From contig JALCCG010000226.1 of NCBI GenBank assembly GCA_023212695.1, forward strand, positions 1 to 34,806: a stretch of DNA of 34,806 bases, written 5' to 3'. The stretch's first letter is position 1, and the number at the start of each line of letters is the position of its first letter. The notes below the pieces were generated by a model. That model searched no databases. It saw only the letters and a program-made list of their open reading frames with translations, and was not told the DNA's origin. The translations under genes were made by a program, and so were the position numbers. Origin of the DNA: Sporisorium sorghi (lineage: Eukaryota; Basidiomycota; Ustilaginomycetes; Ustilaginales; Ustilaginaceae). Positions 6,516-15,569 of this stretch are shown here, in pieces.

Positions 6516-9434
6516 TCACTGCCTAAAGTACTGCGCCATATCGTGCAGCCGATCAAACATGGTCGACAGATAGCTCGTCTCGTTCAACAGCCCCTCGAAC
6601 TCCTTGATCGCCTCGTCCTCGCTCAGATGCAGCAAAAACTTATCCTGCACCTTCAACACCGCTTTATCCGGCTCCAGACGGATATCCGGGATATTCGCAT
6701 CCACCATCAGCGCCACGAGGTTGAGGATCAAGTTCGCATTCTTGCGCAGACCCGTAAACGCCGTGTAGCAGAACGCCTTGAAGCGCGCATAGTGCGGCGA
6801 CTGCGTCCCACCCATGGCGTCGACCATCTCCTTGCACACCTTGACGGGCGGCGGGAACGGCTTCGGATCGCGGCCGAGGATGTATCCGAAATCCACATGG
6901 AAGAAGTGGCCGTCCGAGGCGAGCAGCAGGTTGTCCAGATGCCGGTCGCCTACACCCAGCAGATACGTTACTACGCAGTAGCCCGCGCACGAGCGGATGA
7001 ACGTGTCGAACACCACAGCGTCCACGCCGTACGTCGACAGCGACGTCGGCTGCGGATGGTGCGCGCGCAAGAAGTTGAGCAGCGAGCCTTGGTGCGCGGA
7101 CAGGATGCCGGCGATCGAGAGCGAATCGACAAACTGCACCATGCCGTCGATGCTGCCCGTGGCGAGCACGCGGTACGGCGTCATTTTCAGGTCGAGATTT
7201 TCGTTCCGCAACAGCCGGTCCATGAGGGAGAACAGCTGAATCACAAGTTGGTCCTGCCGCAAGTCGTCGCCGTTCTTGAAGATGAGTGTGTACTGTCCAA
7301 CTTCGCTCGCCTTCTTGTCTTTGGAAGCTGTGGTGGATGATCCGTCGTTAATCAACGACCCTTCCTCGTCATCCTCGATGAGGCTTGACGTGATGCTGTC
7401 TGGTAAGTTACTGCTTCTGTCGCCATCGCCTGAGCTCAAGCTGGTCGCGCTCTGAACTGCCGTCGTGAACTCCAGTCGCAGCGGGAACAGATTGCTTTTG
7501 AAGATGGTGCTTTTCTCCGCAACAATCCCAGTCACCGAAATCGATGCGTCCAGAGGCAGCATCAGCGGCGGGTCGAATCGGCTCAGGCCGTTCTTGGGAT
7601 CCGCAATGAGCGCGCGCAGCTTCTCAATCTTCTTTGGTCTCGCGTCCCTATTCGAGCGCAACTCCTTGGCGCGCTGAGAAAGCGTAGCTAACAGCGTCGC
7701 CTGTCTCGACAGAGTGTCCCTCCTCTCAGCACTAAGTCTGTCCAGGAACCGCCGTTTGACCGACTTGAACAGCGATCCCGTTTTTGGGTCTTCGCACTCG
7801 ACCTCGAGATACCAGTAGAGGTTGTTGCCCAGCAGCGGATTGGACAGGCCTCGTCGGATAAGGAAGTCGGCAAGTCCACTGCTGTCCTTGTCGACTGCAT
7901 CGTTGGTAAGCGAATGGGAAGGAGAGCTGGCCGGATGCTGAGGCGCAGGCTGTCGGCGCGCATCTTGGTCACGATCTCCAACCGCCGATCCTGACAGACC
8001 CCCGGCAGCACGAGCCGTCGGCTTGTCAAACTTGAGCGCCTGCACCAGCTGCAGCAGGTAGAGGATGAGCTCTTCGTCCTCTGCACGCTCCAGCTGTCGG
8101 ACCGCGTACGAGCGAACACGCGGATCTTTGAACGTGGGGCCGAGCAGCTCCAGCGCGTCGTCGAGACCCGGCTCGGTCCACATGGGCAGCAGCACCTCGG
8201 TCGCCTGCTTCGCTTCGCCTTGGTCGGTCCACACGACCGACTTGAGAAACTTGGTCAGACCCTTGGGATCGCGCGCCAAGTAGAACCGGAACGACCAGAC
8301 GCGGTCCATCTCGGCGGAGGTGAGCACGCGTGTGGGCGGGTACGACAGGATCTCGTTGAGCTCGTCTCGCACCTCTGCGGATGGCTTGAGCTCGCGATCG
8401 AGGGGTCCTGAGCGATGCGATCGCACCAGTCGACGGTGTTTGGCTTCGACTGGGTTGGATCGAACGATCTCAGGGTCGAAGATGGTGAATAGGGAAGCGG
8501 TGATCGGATTCGGATCGCCGTTCGAGAGCGCTGCGGCCGCCGCTGCAGCAGCTGCTGCTGCGGAAGAAGGATTGCCAGATGCCGTCGAGAGCCCGCTTCC
8601 AGGACCGCCTTGCGCAGCGCCACCGCCAAGATCATTGTAGGCGCCTCCGCTTCCACCGGCAGCTGCGCCAGAACTTGTTCCAACAAGCGGGCCAGACAGC
8701 GTCGAGAGCCCATTCGTGACATCTGCTGATGGAAGGACAGACTCGGCCTCACAGTAGACAATAGGAAGCTCGAATCTTGGCAGGTCGACGTACAGAAACA
8801 GCCGGTCGCTCGACTGGCTTTCTGCTTGGTAAACCTTCTCCACTTGCCGATACGCCAGCTTGTCGAGCCAATCGACACGCGGCAGGTCGCCGCGCTCATG
8901 CCGCTTGATGAGCTTCTCGAGTCGACCCATCTCATCTTTCATCTCGCCGACCTTGCTTGGTGTCGCGCTCTCGATGCCACCGTCCGCCTTGACGCCCTTC
9001 CACACAAACAGCCTGTGCTGCGCCGACTTGAGGGTGCCCTTCTTGCTGAACAGGGGCAGCGTCGTGCCGCCAATGATGCGCGAGGCGTTGCTCGAAGCTA
9101 CATCGTAGATAGTGAATGCGAGCTGGGCGCCGAGAGGCAGGTCGCAGAGTTTGTAAGGCAGCGTGATCCATTCGTTCCATTGGTGATTGTTGCGGAACGG
9201 CTTGTATGCTGTCTTGACTGGGATGCTGAGCGGCTTGTTGTCCGAGTAGAGCCGGCATTCGACAGTCAGGTCTGGATACTGAGACTGATGTGCTCCCCAG
9301 TGGCGACTCTCGGGTTTGTCTAGGAGCTGCGTGCGTGTGAGGCGATCGAGTTTGCCTTGAAGGGACGAGATGCGGAAGGTGAGGTTGAGATTGAGGTCCG
9401 ACAAGCGGACAAACGAGTAAAAGTCGCGGTCCAT
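6516..9434 (-). CDS. vps34: Vps34 class III phosphatidylinositol 3-kinase
   Basis: The 972-residue enzyme makes PI3P from phosphatidylinositol on endosomes, vacuole and autophagosome precursors, working with Vps15 and Vps30/Atg6. It has an N-terminal C2 domain (about 1-230), a helical PIK domain (about 330-570) and a lipid kinase domain (about 600-972). Visible catalytic features are the ATP-binding lysine in IFKNGDDLRQDQL (K720), the catalytic loop GDRHLDN (829-835) and the DFG (848-850). The C-terminal helix ends MFDRLHDMAQYFRQ, typical of Vps34. It is longer than yeast or animal Vps34 because of two low-complexity insertions: a Gly/Ala-rich linker with a run of alanines around 240-305, and a Ser/Asp-rich block of about 50 residues (662-712) within the kinase N-lobe. 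Both stay in frame. The ATG at 9434 is the first in frame. Confidence 0.97.
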   Translation of the reverse strand: MDRDFYSFVRLSDLNLNLTFRISSLQGKLDRLTRTQLLDKPESRHWGAHQSQYPDLTVECRLYSDNKPLSIPVKTAYKPFRNNHQWNEWITLPYKLCDLPLGAQLAFTIYDVASSNASRIIGGTTLPLFSKKGTLKSAQHRLFVWKGVKADGGIESATPSKVGEMKDEMGRLEKLIKRHERGDLPRVDWLDKLAYRQVEKVYQAESQSSDRLFLYVDLPRFELPIVYCEAESVLPSADVTNGLSTLSGPLVGTSSGAAAGGSGGAYNDLGGGAAQGGPGSGLSTASGNPSSAAAAAAAAAAALSNGDPNPITASLFTIFDPEIVRSNPVEAKHRRLVRSHRSGPLDRELKPSAEVRDELNEILSYPPTRVLTSAEMDRVWSFRFYLARDPKGLTKFLKSVVWTDQGEAKQATEVLLPMWTEPGLDDALELLGPTFKDPRVRSYAVRQLERAEDEELILYLLQLVQALKFDKPTARAAGGLSGSAVGDRDQDARRQPAPQHPASSPSHSLTNDAVDKDSSGLADFLIRRGLSNPLLGNNLYWYLEVECEDPKTGSLFKSVKRRFLDRLSAERRDTLSRQATLLATLSQRAKELRSNRDARPKKIEKLRALIADPKNGLSRFDPPLMLPLDASISVTGIVAEKSTIFKSNLFPLRLEFTTAVQSATSLSSGDGDRSSNLPDSITSSLIEDDEEGSLINDGSSTTASKDKKASEVGQYTLIFKNGDDLRQDQLVIQLFSLMDRLLRNENLDLKMTPYRVLATGSIDGMVQFVDSLSIAGILSAHQGSLLNFLRAHHPQPTSLSTYGVDAVVFDTFIRSCAGYCVVTYLLGVGDRHLDNLLLASDGHFFHVDFGYILGRDPKPFPPPVKVCKEMVDAMGGTQSPHYARFKAFCYTAFTGLRKNANLILNLVALMVDANIPDIRLEPDKAVLKVQDKFLLHLSEDEAIKEFEGLLNETSYLSTMFDRLHDMAQYFRQ

Positions 9435-11097
9435 CTTGAAGCAAGCAGCGTAGCCACGCTGGCTAGTTCAAGCAGCAGCGTGATGCGCGACCATACACTT
9501 GAACTCAAAGGATCTGTCGAGGTGTCGGTGATGTTGGAGATGGTGGTGTGAAGCAAAAGTGTTCAAATTCGAGTGTTGAACGTCTGTGCGCGCCAGGACC
9601 GCGTTTTGCTGCGAATCCAAATTCAGGGTCCACACACGCTCCTCGACAGATGCTCTCTCGCAGCGCACACCTTTTGAGCTTCATCAAGCTACAGTAAATT
9701 AGTTTGTCAAAGCAATCTGTCAAGGAGAGTCGGTTCAGCGCCCGAGTACCAAGCTGTGGTGCAGCCATAGGCAAACTCGAGCAAGCAGTTTTGCCGGCGC
9801 TCAATGCCTCGATCTCGTTGGTAAGCGTGTCGACCAAATGCCTGCTGCTGCGTCAGGGGGGGGGGGAGAAGAGGAATAACCCCAGCGCACGCTGCTCCGC
9901 TTACGTATGGCAACGGTCCTGCCTTGGCAGACCGCTTGAAGTTCTCATGGACTTCGAGCTCTCTGTTGCCAAGAGCCGCCTTCCCTCTTGCCGAAAGTTC
10001 TGTCGGGAGCAGTTCGAAGACGCTCGAGTGCTCGATTCGGGTTGCATCGCCATAAATCAGCAGCGATGATGTCACTTCGAGTCACAAAAAGGAGCACATC
10101 TTGAAGAGCAGTGTCGTGGTGAGTGCGAAAAGTCTTCCGCCAACTTTGTGAGTGGAAGAAACACGGCTAACAAGATCGTGGGCTGCACTGCAGATCCAGC
10201 AAGACGACGCCCTCATCAATGCAAACAGGCTCCGGGCTGTGTTCACGGGCTCTATTCCCAACAAACAGGGAGACATCTTGTCTGCTTCTCTCTGCATCCA
10301 TCGGAAGCTTGAGACTACAGTCCGATGGGATCTGCAGCAACTGCCAGAAAGCTCGTCACCAACTCAAAGCATGTGTCAAACGGCTAATCAGTTGAGGTTG
10401 CATTGAAGCATCTCAAGGCGCGTCGGAAGTGTGGCTTGCTCTCGCGTCGTGTGGCTCTGCTGCGCAGCAACCGAAAAATTAAAATGTGGATGCCGGAACA
10501 CGGAACGCTCTCTTCTTTGACTTCTTCCTCCTGTTCTTCATTCGATCAAGCCATCAACCTCTCACCGCCACCATCAGCCCCAACCCCATCGCAGATCACA
10601 CATCGACTCTCATCTTGACTGACGCCTGCAAAAGCATTCGTCTCGCTTCATTCCGCATCACGCCGAATTTACTTTCCCAAGTTGCTTGCTTCCGCCATTG
10701 ACTCAGCAGCAGCGCATATACCATCACCATCGGCCAATCCGTTCAGCCTAGCTGCATTACACCTCTCACCGCACAACAGGAGCACCGTCACGTAGCGGCT
10801 GTTCCGACTCAGGCAACGCCGTCGCTTGTCAGCGTTGCAACGGCCAAATAGCTGCGCAAAATTCATATCAGCCAGCATCTGACTCACTGCAGACTTGGGC
10901 GACCCACCGGAACACGTCGACCACGTCCAGTCAAACCCCAAGCGGCAGGCAACGACGTCGGTCCCAGTGCACACTTGCTCGTCGGTTCTCAGATGGATCT
11001 CGTTGCGCACGCTTGCGTGAAACACATCTGTCTCTTTCCAGCAGCACAACTTCATCTTTCGCCCCTTTCCATGCGCTAAGCAAAAAGCGTCTACAAA
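9435..11097. other. 1.66-kb divergent intergenic region, no gene seen
   Basis: This is the longest gene-free stretch, between the divergent VPS34 and chromodomain-protein genes. Short frames of 60-120 codons occur on both strands but none resembles a known protein or has convincing codon character. A run of 11 G lies at 9856-9866. A pyrimidine-rich tract at about 10500-10560 and further CT-rich sequence to 11090 look like promoter and 5' leader of the chromodomain gene. A non-coding RNA or an intron-containing small gene cannot be excluded. Confidence 0.5.
9856..9866 (+). repeat. Run of 11 G
   Basis: A short homopolymer in the VPS34/chromodomain-gene intergenic region, flanked by GTCA and AGAAGAGG. 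It lies outside any supported gene. Confidence 0.9.
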
Positions 11098-14000
11098 ATG
11101 CCGCCCAGAGCCGTTGCTCTCGATGACACCGACGAGGACGACAAGAAGTTTCCACTTCGCTCCTTCAAAGTGCCCGCTTGGAGGGCATCCCGCTCCGACT
11201 CCGAGGTGGATGAACTCGAATCCGACGCCGACGACGACCTAGAGGCACTGCCGCCTCCCCCTCCCAGGCCGGCCCCCTCCAAGTCATCACGGCGCGCTGC
11301 AATAGCAAGCGAGGATCGTCAGAAGAGCAAGAAGGAAAAGAGGCGCAAGAGGCAGGAGAAGAAGAAGGAGGACAAACGCAAGCGACGAAAGGCAGAAGCT
11401 CAAGCCCTCGCCGCCCAGCAGAATGGCGGTACAGCTGGCCCATCTCGTCCTCGCGCTACGCAATCCCCTCCAGCGAAGCCTGTCTCTGCGCCTCTCGCCA
11501 CCACTCAGCGATCCACCGCCTCGCAGCCGTCACGAATCTCCTCTCATGGCAACGGAGGTTCGAGTGACTCTGACGCTCCTTTACCCTCGCTTGTCATTCG
11601 ATCCAACTCGCAAGCCAGCCCCCAGCCGCGTCCTCCGCCCCAGCCTGAGCCTGTGAGCGAAGACGAGGTCGAACTCATCGCATCTCAGCCCGCGGCTGCC
11701 GGTTCGACCAGATCTAGCTCGCTGCCCGCCCTTACAGACAACAGCCAGCACGAGCACCCCTCCCAGCGCGCTGCTTCTGCTCTTCCCAACGCTTCCGGCG
11801 ACTCGGGCGATGCCGCCAATCCTATCCAGCTGGACAGTGCCGACACGCCGTTTCAGTCCAACTTTCGAGCAGACCCAGATCGCAGCAACGGCGGCGGCGG
11901 CGGCGACAATAACGAGGGAACCATCTCGGACGTCAGCTCCATCTCGTACAGCAGCGACTCGCAAGATTACGAAACAGGCGAATCCTTTTACACGAGCTCC
12001 GAGGGCACCGTATCGGATTCGGACGACGAGCGCGGACTTGGCCGCTGGACCGAGTACGACAAAGAAAACTGGCAAGGATCCACGGCGCACTTGGACGATG
12101 CCTACAACGGCAACTTTGACGTCCGCGCTGTGCTTCGTCACCGCCGCAACCCACGCCGAGGTCACTACGAGTACCGCGTAGTGTGGGCAGGCTATCCTAT
12201 CTACTCGTCTTCGTGGGAGCAAGAATCGCACTTCAATAGCAAAAGGACGCTGCGAGAGTACTGGGCACGCCAGGGTGGGCGCCCAGCCGACGTGCCCATC
12301 GACAACGAATGGCATCCGACCCACGACTCTGACACTGATATCGCTGTCAATCGCCGTCCTCGCAAGCGCGCACACGAAGCCAAGAAGAAGAAGCGCCTCG
12401 AGATTCGCCGCGACAAGAGGCAACTTCGACAGTATCTCAACTCGCTCAGCGAGGAGCGCGCCGCAATCAAAGCCAAGGAGGAGGAAAGGTACGAAGAATT
12501 CAGACGCAAGAAGCATCTCACGCTCGACACGGAGCGTGTCCAGGAGAAGGGGTCAAGTCGAAGCTACCAGAAGCGCCAGGAGAAGTTGCAGAAGAAGCGC
12601 TGGAGTCGCAACGCTGCAGGCGCTGGCTCATCCGACGCTGGTGTTTCACGTTTCAGCGCAACGCACGCCAACCGCAACTTGGCCGACGTCTCGATGAAGG
12701 CCCGCTCTGGTGCTGCCTCTGGCATCACGAGTGCTCGCACGCGGGTGTCGCAGCTCAATGACAGCCTTCCCGACAATGACGAGAATCAGATGACCTTCCG
12801 GCGTTCGGGCCCCAACTATCCTGGCCTGAACGTCTCGATGGCCCCCATTCGCGAGCGTCCAGGATTCAGCTCGCACACTGCGCGACCTTCGATTGCTCCT
12901 CCGACTACGATGGCAGCGCTCTCTGGCGCATCGGGCTCGACTTCGTCCAGCCAGGCTCCGGCGCAACGCCCTGCGCCCGGAAGCTACAAAGGCGCGCACC
13001 GGCGTGAACCTAAAGTGCAAATGAAAGAGGATTTTGGCAGCTTCCTCAACCGCCTTCACAGTGGTGGTGGCAGTGGCAGTGCTACGCAGAGGCACACGAA
13101 TGCGAGCGCGGCACAGCCCTTGCAGGCTCCCACGGATTCGAACGGTCGGCCAGTCACGATGGGACGAAGGCCGTCCGAAGCAAGGAAGCCGAACCTTCTC
13201 GTACTCAAGCCCGTCGAGGACTTCAAGGGCGGCAGCCGTCCCGCGGCATCGGCTGCTTCGGCACATGCTGGCAGCTCTGCTTCTTCCGACGCAGGAGACA
13301 ACGATGCCTTTGGGATCCCAGAGATGAGCGTCGCTCGCAGCCAATACAATCCTCACCAGGCGGCACCCGACACCGACGAGGAGGAAAAGCGAGCCAGAAA
13401 AGCACCCGCCTCCATTCTCAAATCTACTTCTGCACAAGGTGGTTCTGCCCAAGCTGGCGCATCGCAACAGGTCGCACCTCGCGCCCGAGTCGAAGACCCT
13501 CGACGTCGTCCCGCTACCGTAGCCTGGGACGCTCAAGAGCCTGCGCAGGCATCGTGGTCGCCGCCGCACGACAGCGGCCAATGGTCGCCTCTCGACCCTG
13601 GATTCACAGCGATGGACACTGCTTCCGCTGGTGGACGTTCGCCTATGCCACCGGTCAACCGTTCGCCGCTGGAGTCAAGCTCGACGGGGCGAAAGCACGA
13701 AGGACACAAAGCCAAGATCCCGCAACACAACGTTTGGCATGGGTACTTTGAGTTTGTCGTCGGCCACAACTTGATCGACGCCGAAGCCGATTTGTTTGCC
13801 TTTGAGCCGCTGTCTTCGGATCGCAAACAGGCACTGGGCATGGACGTCCAAGCCGGAACGGTGTGCTTCAACATGTTCGTGCCCTTTGCGTGGATCCGGG
13901 ACATGCTTGCAGTACACTCTGCGGCCGCGAGCGAAGTCATGCTGTTCAACGCAAACGGCATGGGAGCGATGCAGGCCAGATCCTCGCTGGACCAGCTTTC

Positions 14001-15354
14001 CGAGCAGCTCAAGGATCTCGACGTCGCCCTGCTGGCCCACACACTTGGGGCCACCAACGGCGGGGACTCTTCTGGTCGCAAGAATTACTTCGTCGCCTTT
14101 TCGGGCAAGTACGACATCGACTACATTTCGGGAGTGCCACTCTCGCTTCGCAACGTCTGCGGTCAGCCTTACACGGTGTGCGTCATTCCACTGCAGCTGG
14201 AGCAACCGCCAGCACCCTCGTCGCACATCTCGTTCGACAAGCCACCGCCCCTGGAGGCACAGGTCAACAACGTGTTGGACGCTGCGCACGGCAAGAAGAA
14301 CATGGAAGACCTCAAGATCGGCCCGAACGAGATCCGCAAAGTGAAGCGAGCCGCTCAGCGCTATCGCATCACCTTCCAGCATTACGAAAGCATCCGCAGC
14401 AAATACAACGTCATCTTTCTCGGTCGTCACCCTCCAGCCTACGAGAAGAGCATCCTTTACTATATGGTCCGCATTTTCGAAGGAGGTGTGCGCGTCGTTC
14501 TCGATCCGAGCAAGGACGCCAAGCTGTACAAGGATCCCAACGTCAGCACCAACGTGTTCGTACGTCGAGCTGCGTTTGAAGAGATGATCGTCAGCGACGA
14601 GACCAGCGAGGCACTCTGGCTGGCGGCTTACCTGCGACGCTTCAAGCGACAGCCGCGCTGCCGGTTCTGGCTGTTTGGCTTTTTGGCCGAAGGACCAGAC
14701 GAGCGCGTCCGCGAGATCTTCCCCGGCCACGACGGGCTGGTGACGTTCACCGTCTCGTCCATCTTGGCTGATCTGCTGCGCTCGAGCATGCCAGAGCCAG
14801 AGACTCAAGACAACGAGGAGGGCCAGCTGACGCAGCAGACAGAAAGGGCGCCTCCTGAGTCGATCGTCAGCAACTTGGCGTACCATCTGCCGATCAACTG
14901 GCGAGTCCGACTGCACCCGTGGGTGCGCACGTGCTTCGAGCTCTTGGCCGACCATCTCGAGCCCGTGTGTCGCGCGCTGCAACTGATCAAGGAGGATCAA
15001 GAGTTCCCCATGGAGGTGGCGTTCGACTTGAAGTCGAAGCTCGAGGAGTGGTACACGTGTCACGTAGTGGAGGAGTGGCCGATCGATTCGATCAGCGGCC
15101 TGCCCATGGAGGAGCCGACGGAGGTCCCGGACGAGCCGGAAGAACTGGTCAAGCGCATCGACGATGAGGTGCTGGCGACGCTGCGCAAGGCGCAGCTTAG
15201 CACTGCGTCCGACACGCGCTTCCACGTGCTGGTTTCGCAGGGACAGGAGATGTCGCAGCTGTCCGAGGAGCAGATGGCCGGAGTCGAGGTGATTTCTTTG
15301 GCCAAGATCGAAGACAGCACCTGGCAGAGGTTGGCGAGGCTGCCAGGCAACTGA
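11098..15354 (+). CDS. Chromodomain protein, candidate Chp1-like heterochromatin factor
   Basis: The 1418-residue protein has an acidic, Ser-rich disordered N-terminus (1-335) and one chromodomain at about 338-392. The aromatic cage that binds methyl-lysine appears intact: F340 (Tyr in HP1), W363 and Y366 in the EYRVVWAGYP motif, followed by SSWEQE. A strongly basic helical stretch follows at about 420-510, as after the Chp1 chromodomain. Residues 510-870 are disordered. The last 540 residues look folded. A first block (about 875-1060) opens with VWHGYFEFVV, which recalls the start of SPOC domains. A second (about 1081-1235) contains YNVIFLGRH and RCRFWLFGFL, and a third, helical block runs to the end. 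Fission yeast Chp1 also combines a chromodomain with SPOC and PIN domains. The chromodomain is firm; the Chp1 relationship is a hypothesis. Binding to H3K9me is the expected role. The ATG at 11098 is well placed (CAAAATGCC). Confidence 0.85.
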   Translation: MPPRAVALDDTDEDDKKFPLRSFKVPAWRASRSDSEVDELESDADDDLEALPPPPPRPAPSKSSRRAAIASEDRQKSKKEKRRKRQEKKKEDKRKRRKAEAQALAAQQNGGTAGPSRPRATQSPPAKPVSAPLATTQRSTASQPSRISSHGNGGSSDSDAPLPSLVIRSNSQASPQPRPPPQPEPVSEDEVELIASQPAAAGSTRSSSLPALTDNSQHEHPSQRAASALPNASGDSGDAANPIQLDSADTPFQSNFRADPDRSNGGGGGDNNEGTISDVSSISYSSDSQDYETGESFYTSSEGTVSDSDDERGLGRWTEYDKENWQGSTAHLDDAYNGNFDVRAVLRHRRNPRRGHYEYRVVWAGYPIYSSSWEQESHFNSKRTLREYWARQGGRPADVPIDNEWHPTHDSDTDIAVNRRPRKRAHEAKKKKRLEIRRDKRQLRQYLNSLSEERAAIKAKEEERYEEFRRKKHLTLDTERVQEKGSSRSYQKRQEKLQKKRWSRNAAGAGSSDAGVSRFSATHANRNLADVSMKARSGAASGITSARTRVSQLNDSLPDNDENQMTFRRSGPNYPGLNVSMAPIRERPGFSSHTARPSIAPPTTMAALSGASGSTSSSQAPAQRPAPGSYKGAHRREPKVQMKEDFGSFLNRLHSGGGSGSATQRHTNASAAQPLQAPTDSNGRPVTMGRRPSEARKPNLLVLKPVEDFKGGSRPAASAASAHAGSSASSDAGDNDAFGIPEMSVARSQYNPHQAAPDTDEEEKRARKAPASILKSTSAQGGSAQAGASQQVAPRARVEDPRRRPATVAWDAQEPAQASWSPPHDSGQWSPLDPGFTAMDTASAGGRSPMPPVNRSPLESSSTGRKHEGHKAKIPQHNVWHGYFEFVVGHNLIDAEADLFAFEPLSSDRKQALGMDVQAGTVCFNMFVPFAWIRDMLAVHSAAASEVMLFNANGMGAMQARSSLDQLSEQLKDLDVALLAHTLGATNGGDSSGRKNYFVAFSGKYDIDYISGVPLSLRNVCGQPYTVCVIPLQLEQPPAPSSHISFDKPPPLEAQVNNVLDAAHGKKNMEDLKIGPNEIRKVKRAAQRYRITFQHYESIRSKYNVIFLGRHPPAYEKSILYYMVRIFEGGVRVVLDPSKDAKLYKDPNVSTNVFVRRAAFEEMIVSDETSEALWLAAYLRRFKRQPRCRFWLFGFLAEGPDERVREIFPGHDGLVTFTVSSILADLLRSSMPEPETQDNEEGQLTQQTERAPPESIVSNLAYHLPINWRVRLHPWVRTCFELLADHLEPVCRALQLIKEDQEFPMEVAFDLKSKLEEWYTCHVVEEWPIDSISGLPMEEPTEVPDEPEELVKRIDDEVLATLRKAQLSTASDTRFHVLVSQGQEMSQLSEEQMAGVEVISLAKIEDSTWQRLARLPGN

Positions 15355-15569
15355 ATGTTCCTGGATGCCCAACGCAGTGTCACGATGATCTGTTCACGAT
15401 TTGTATTCCCTATGTGTATTCGATCCAGTCATCTGTGTTGTGTGCGATTCTGCTCAAAGTGGTTGTTGCTTCGTCTGAGAGGGTATGGAGGTGAATGAAT
15501 TCCAGTGTGTGTGAGCTGTCTACATCTTGACGTGCTGTCGTCATCTCGCGGCAAGGCCTTCCCAACCCA

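Noticed and set aside
6438..7340. 300-codon frame on the plus strand
   Set aside because: Antisense to the VPS34 kinase domain, which is intact; Arg/His/Gln-rich shadow.
13675..15372. 565-codon open frame on the minus strand
   Set aside because: It is wholly antisense to the folded C-terminal half of the chromodomain protein, has Arg/Val/Gln-rich shadow composition and resembles no family. Long antisense frames are common in GC-rich genes.
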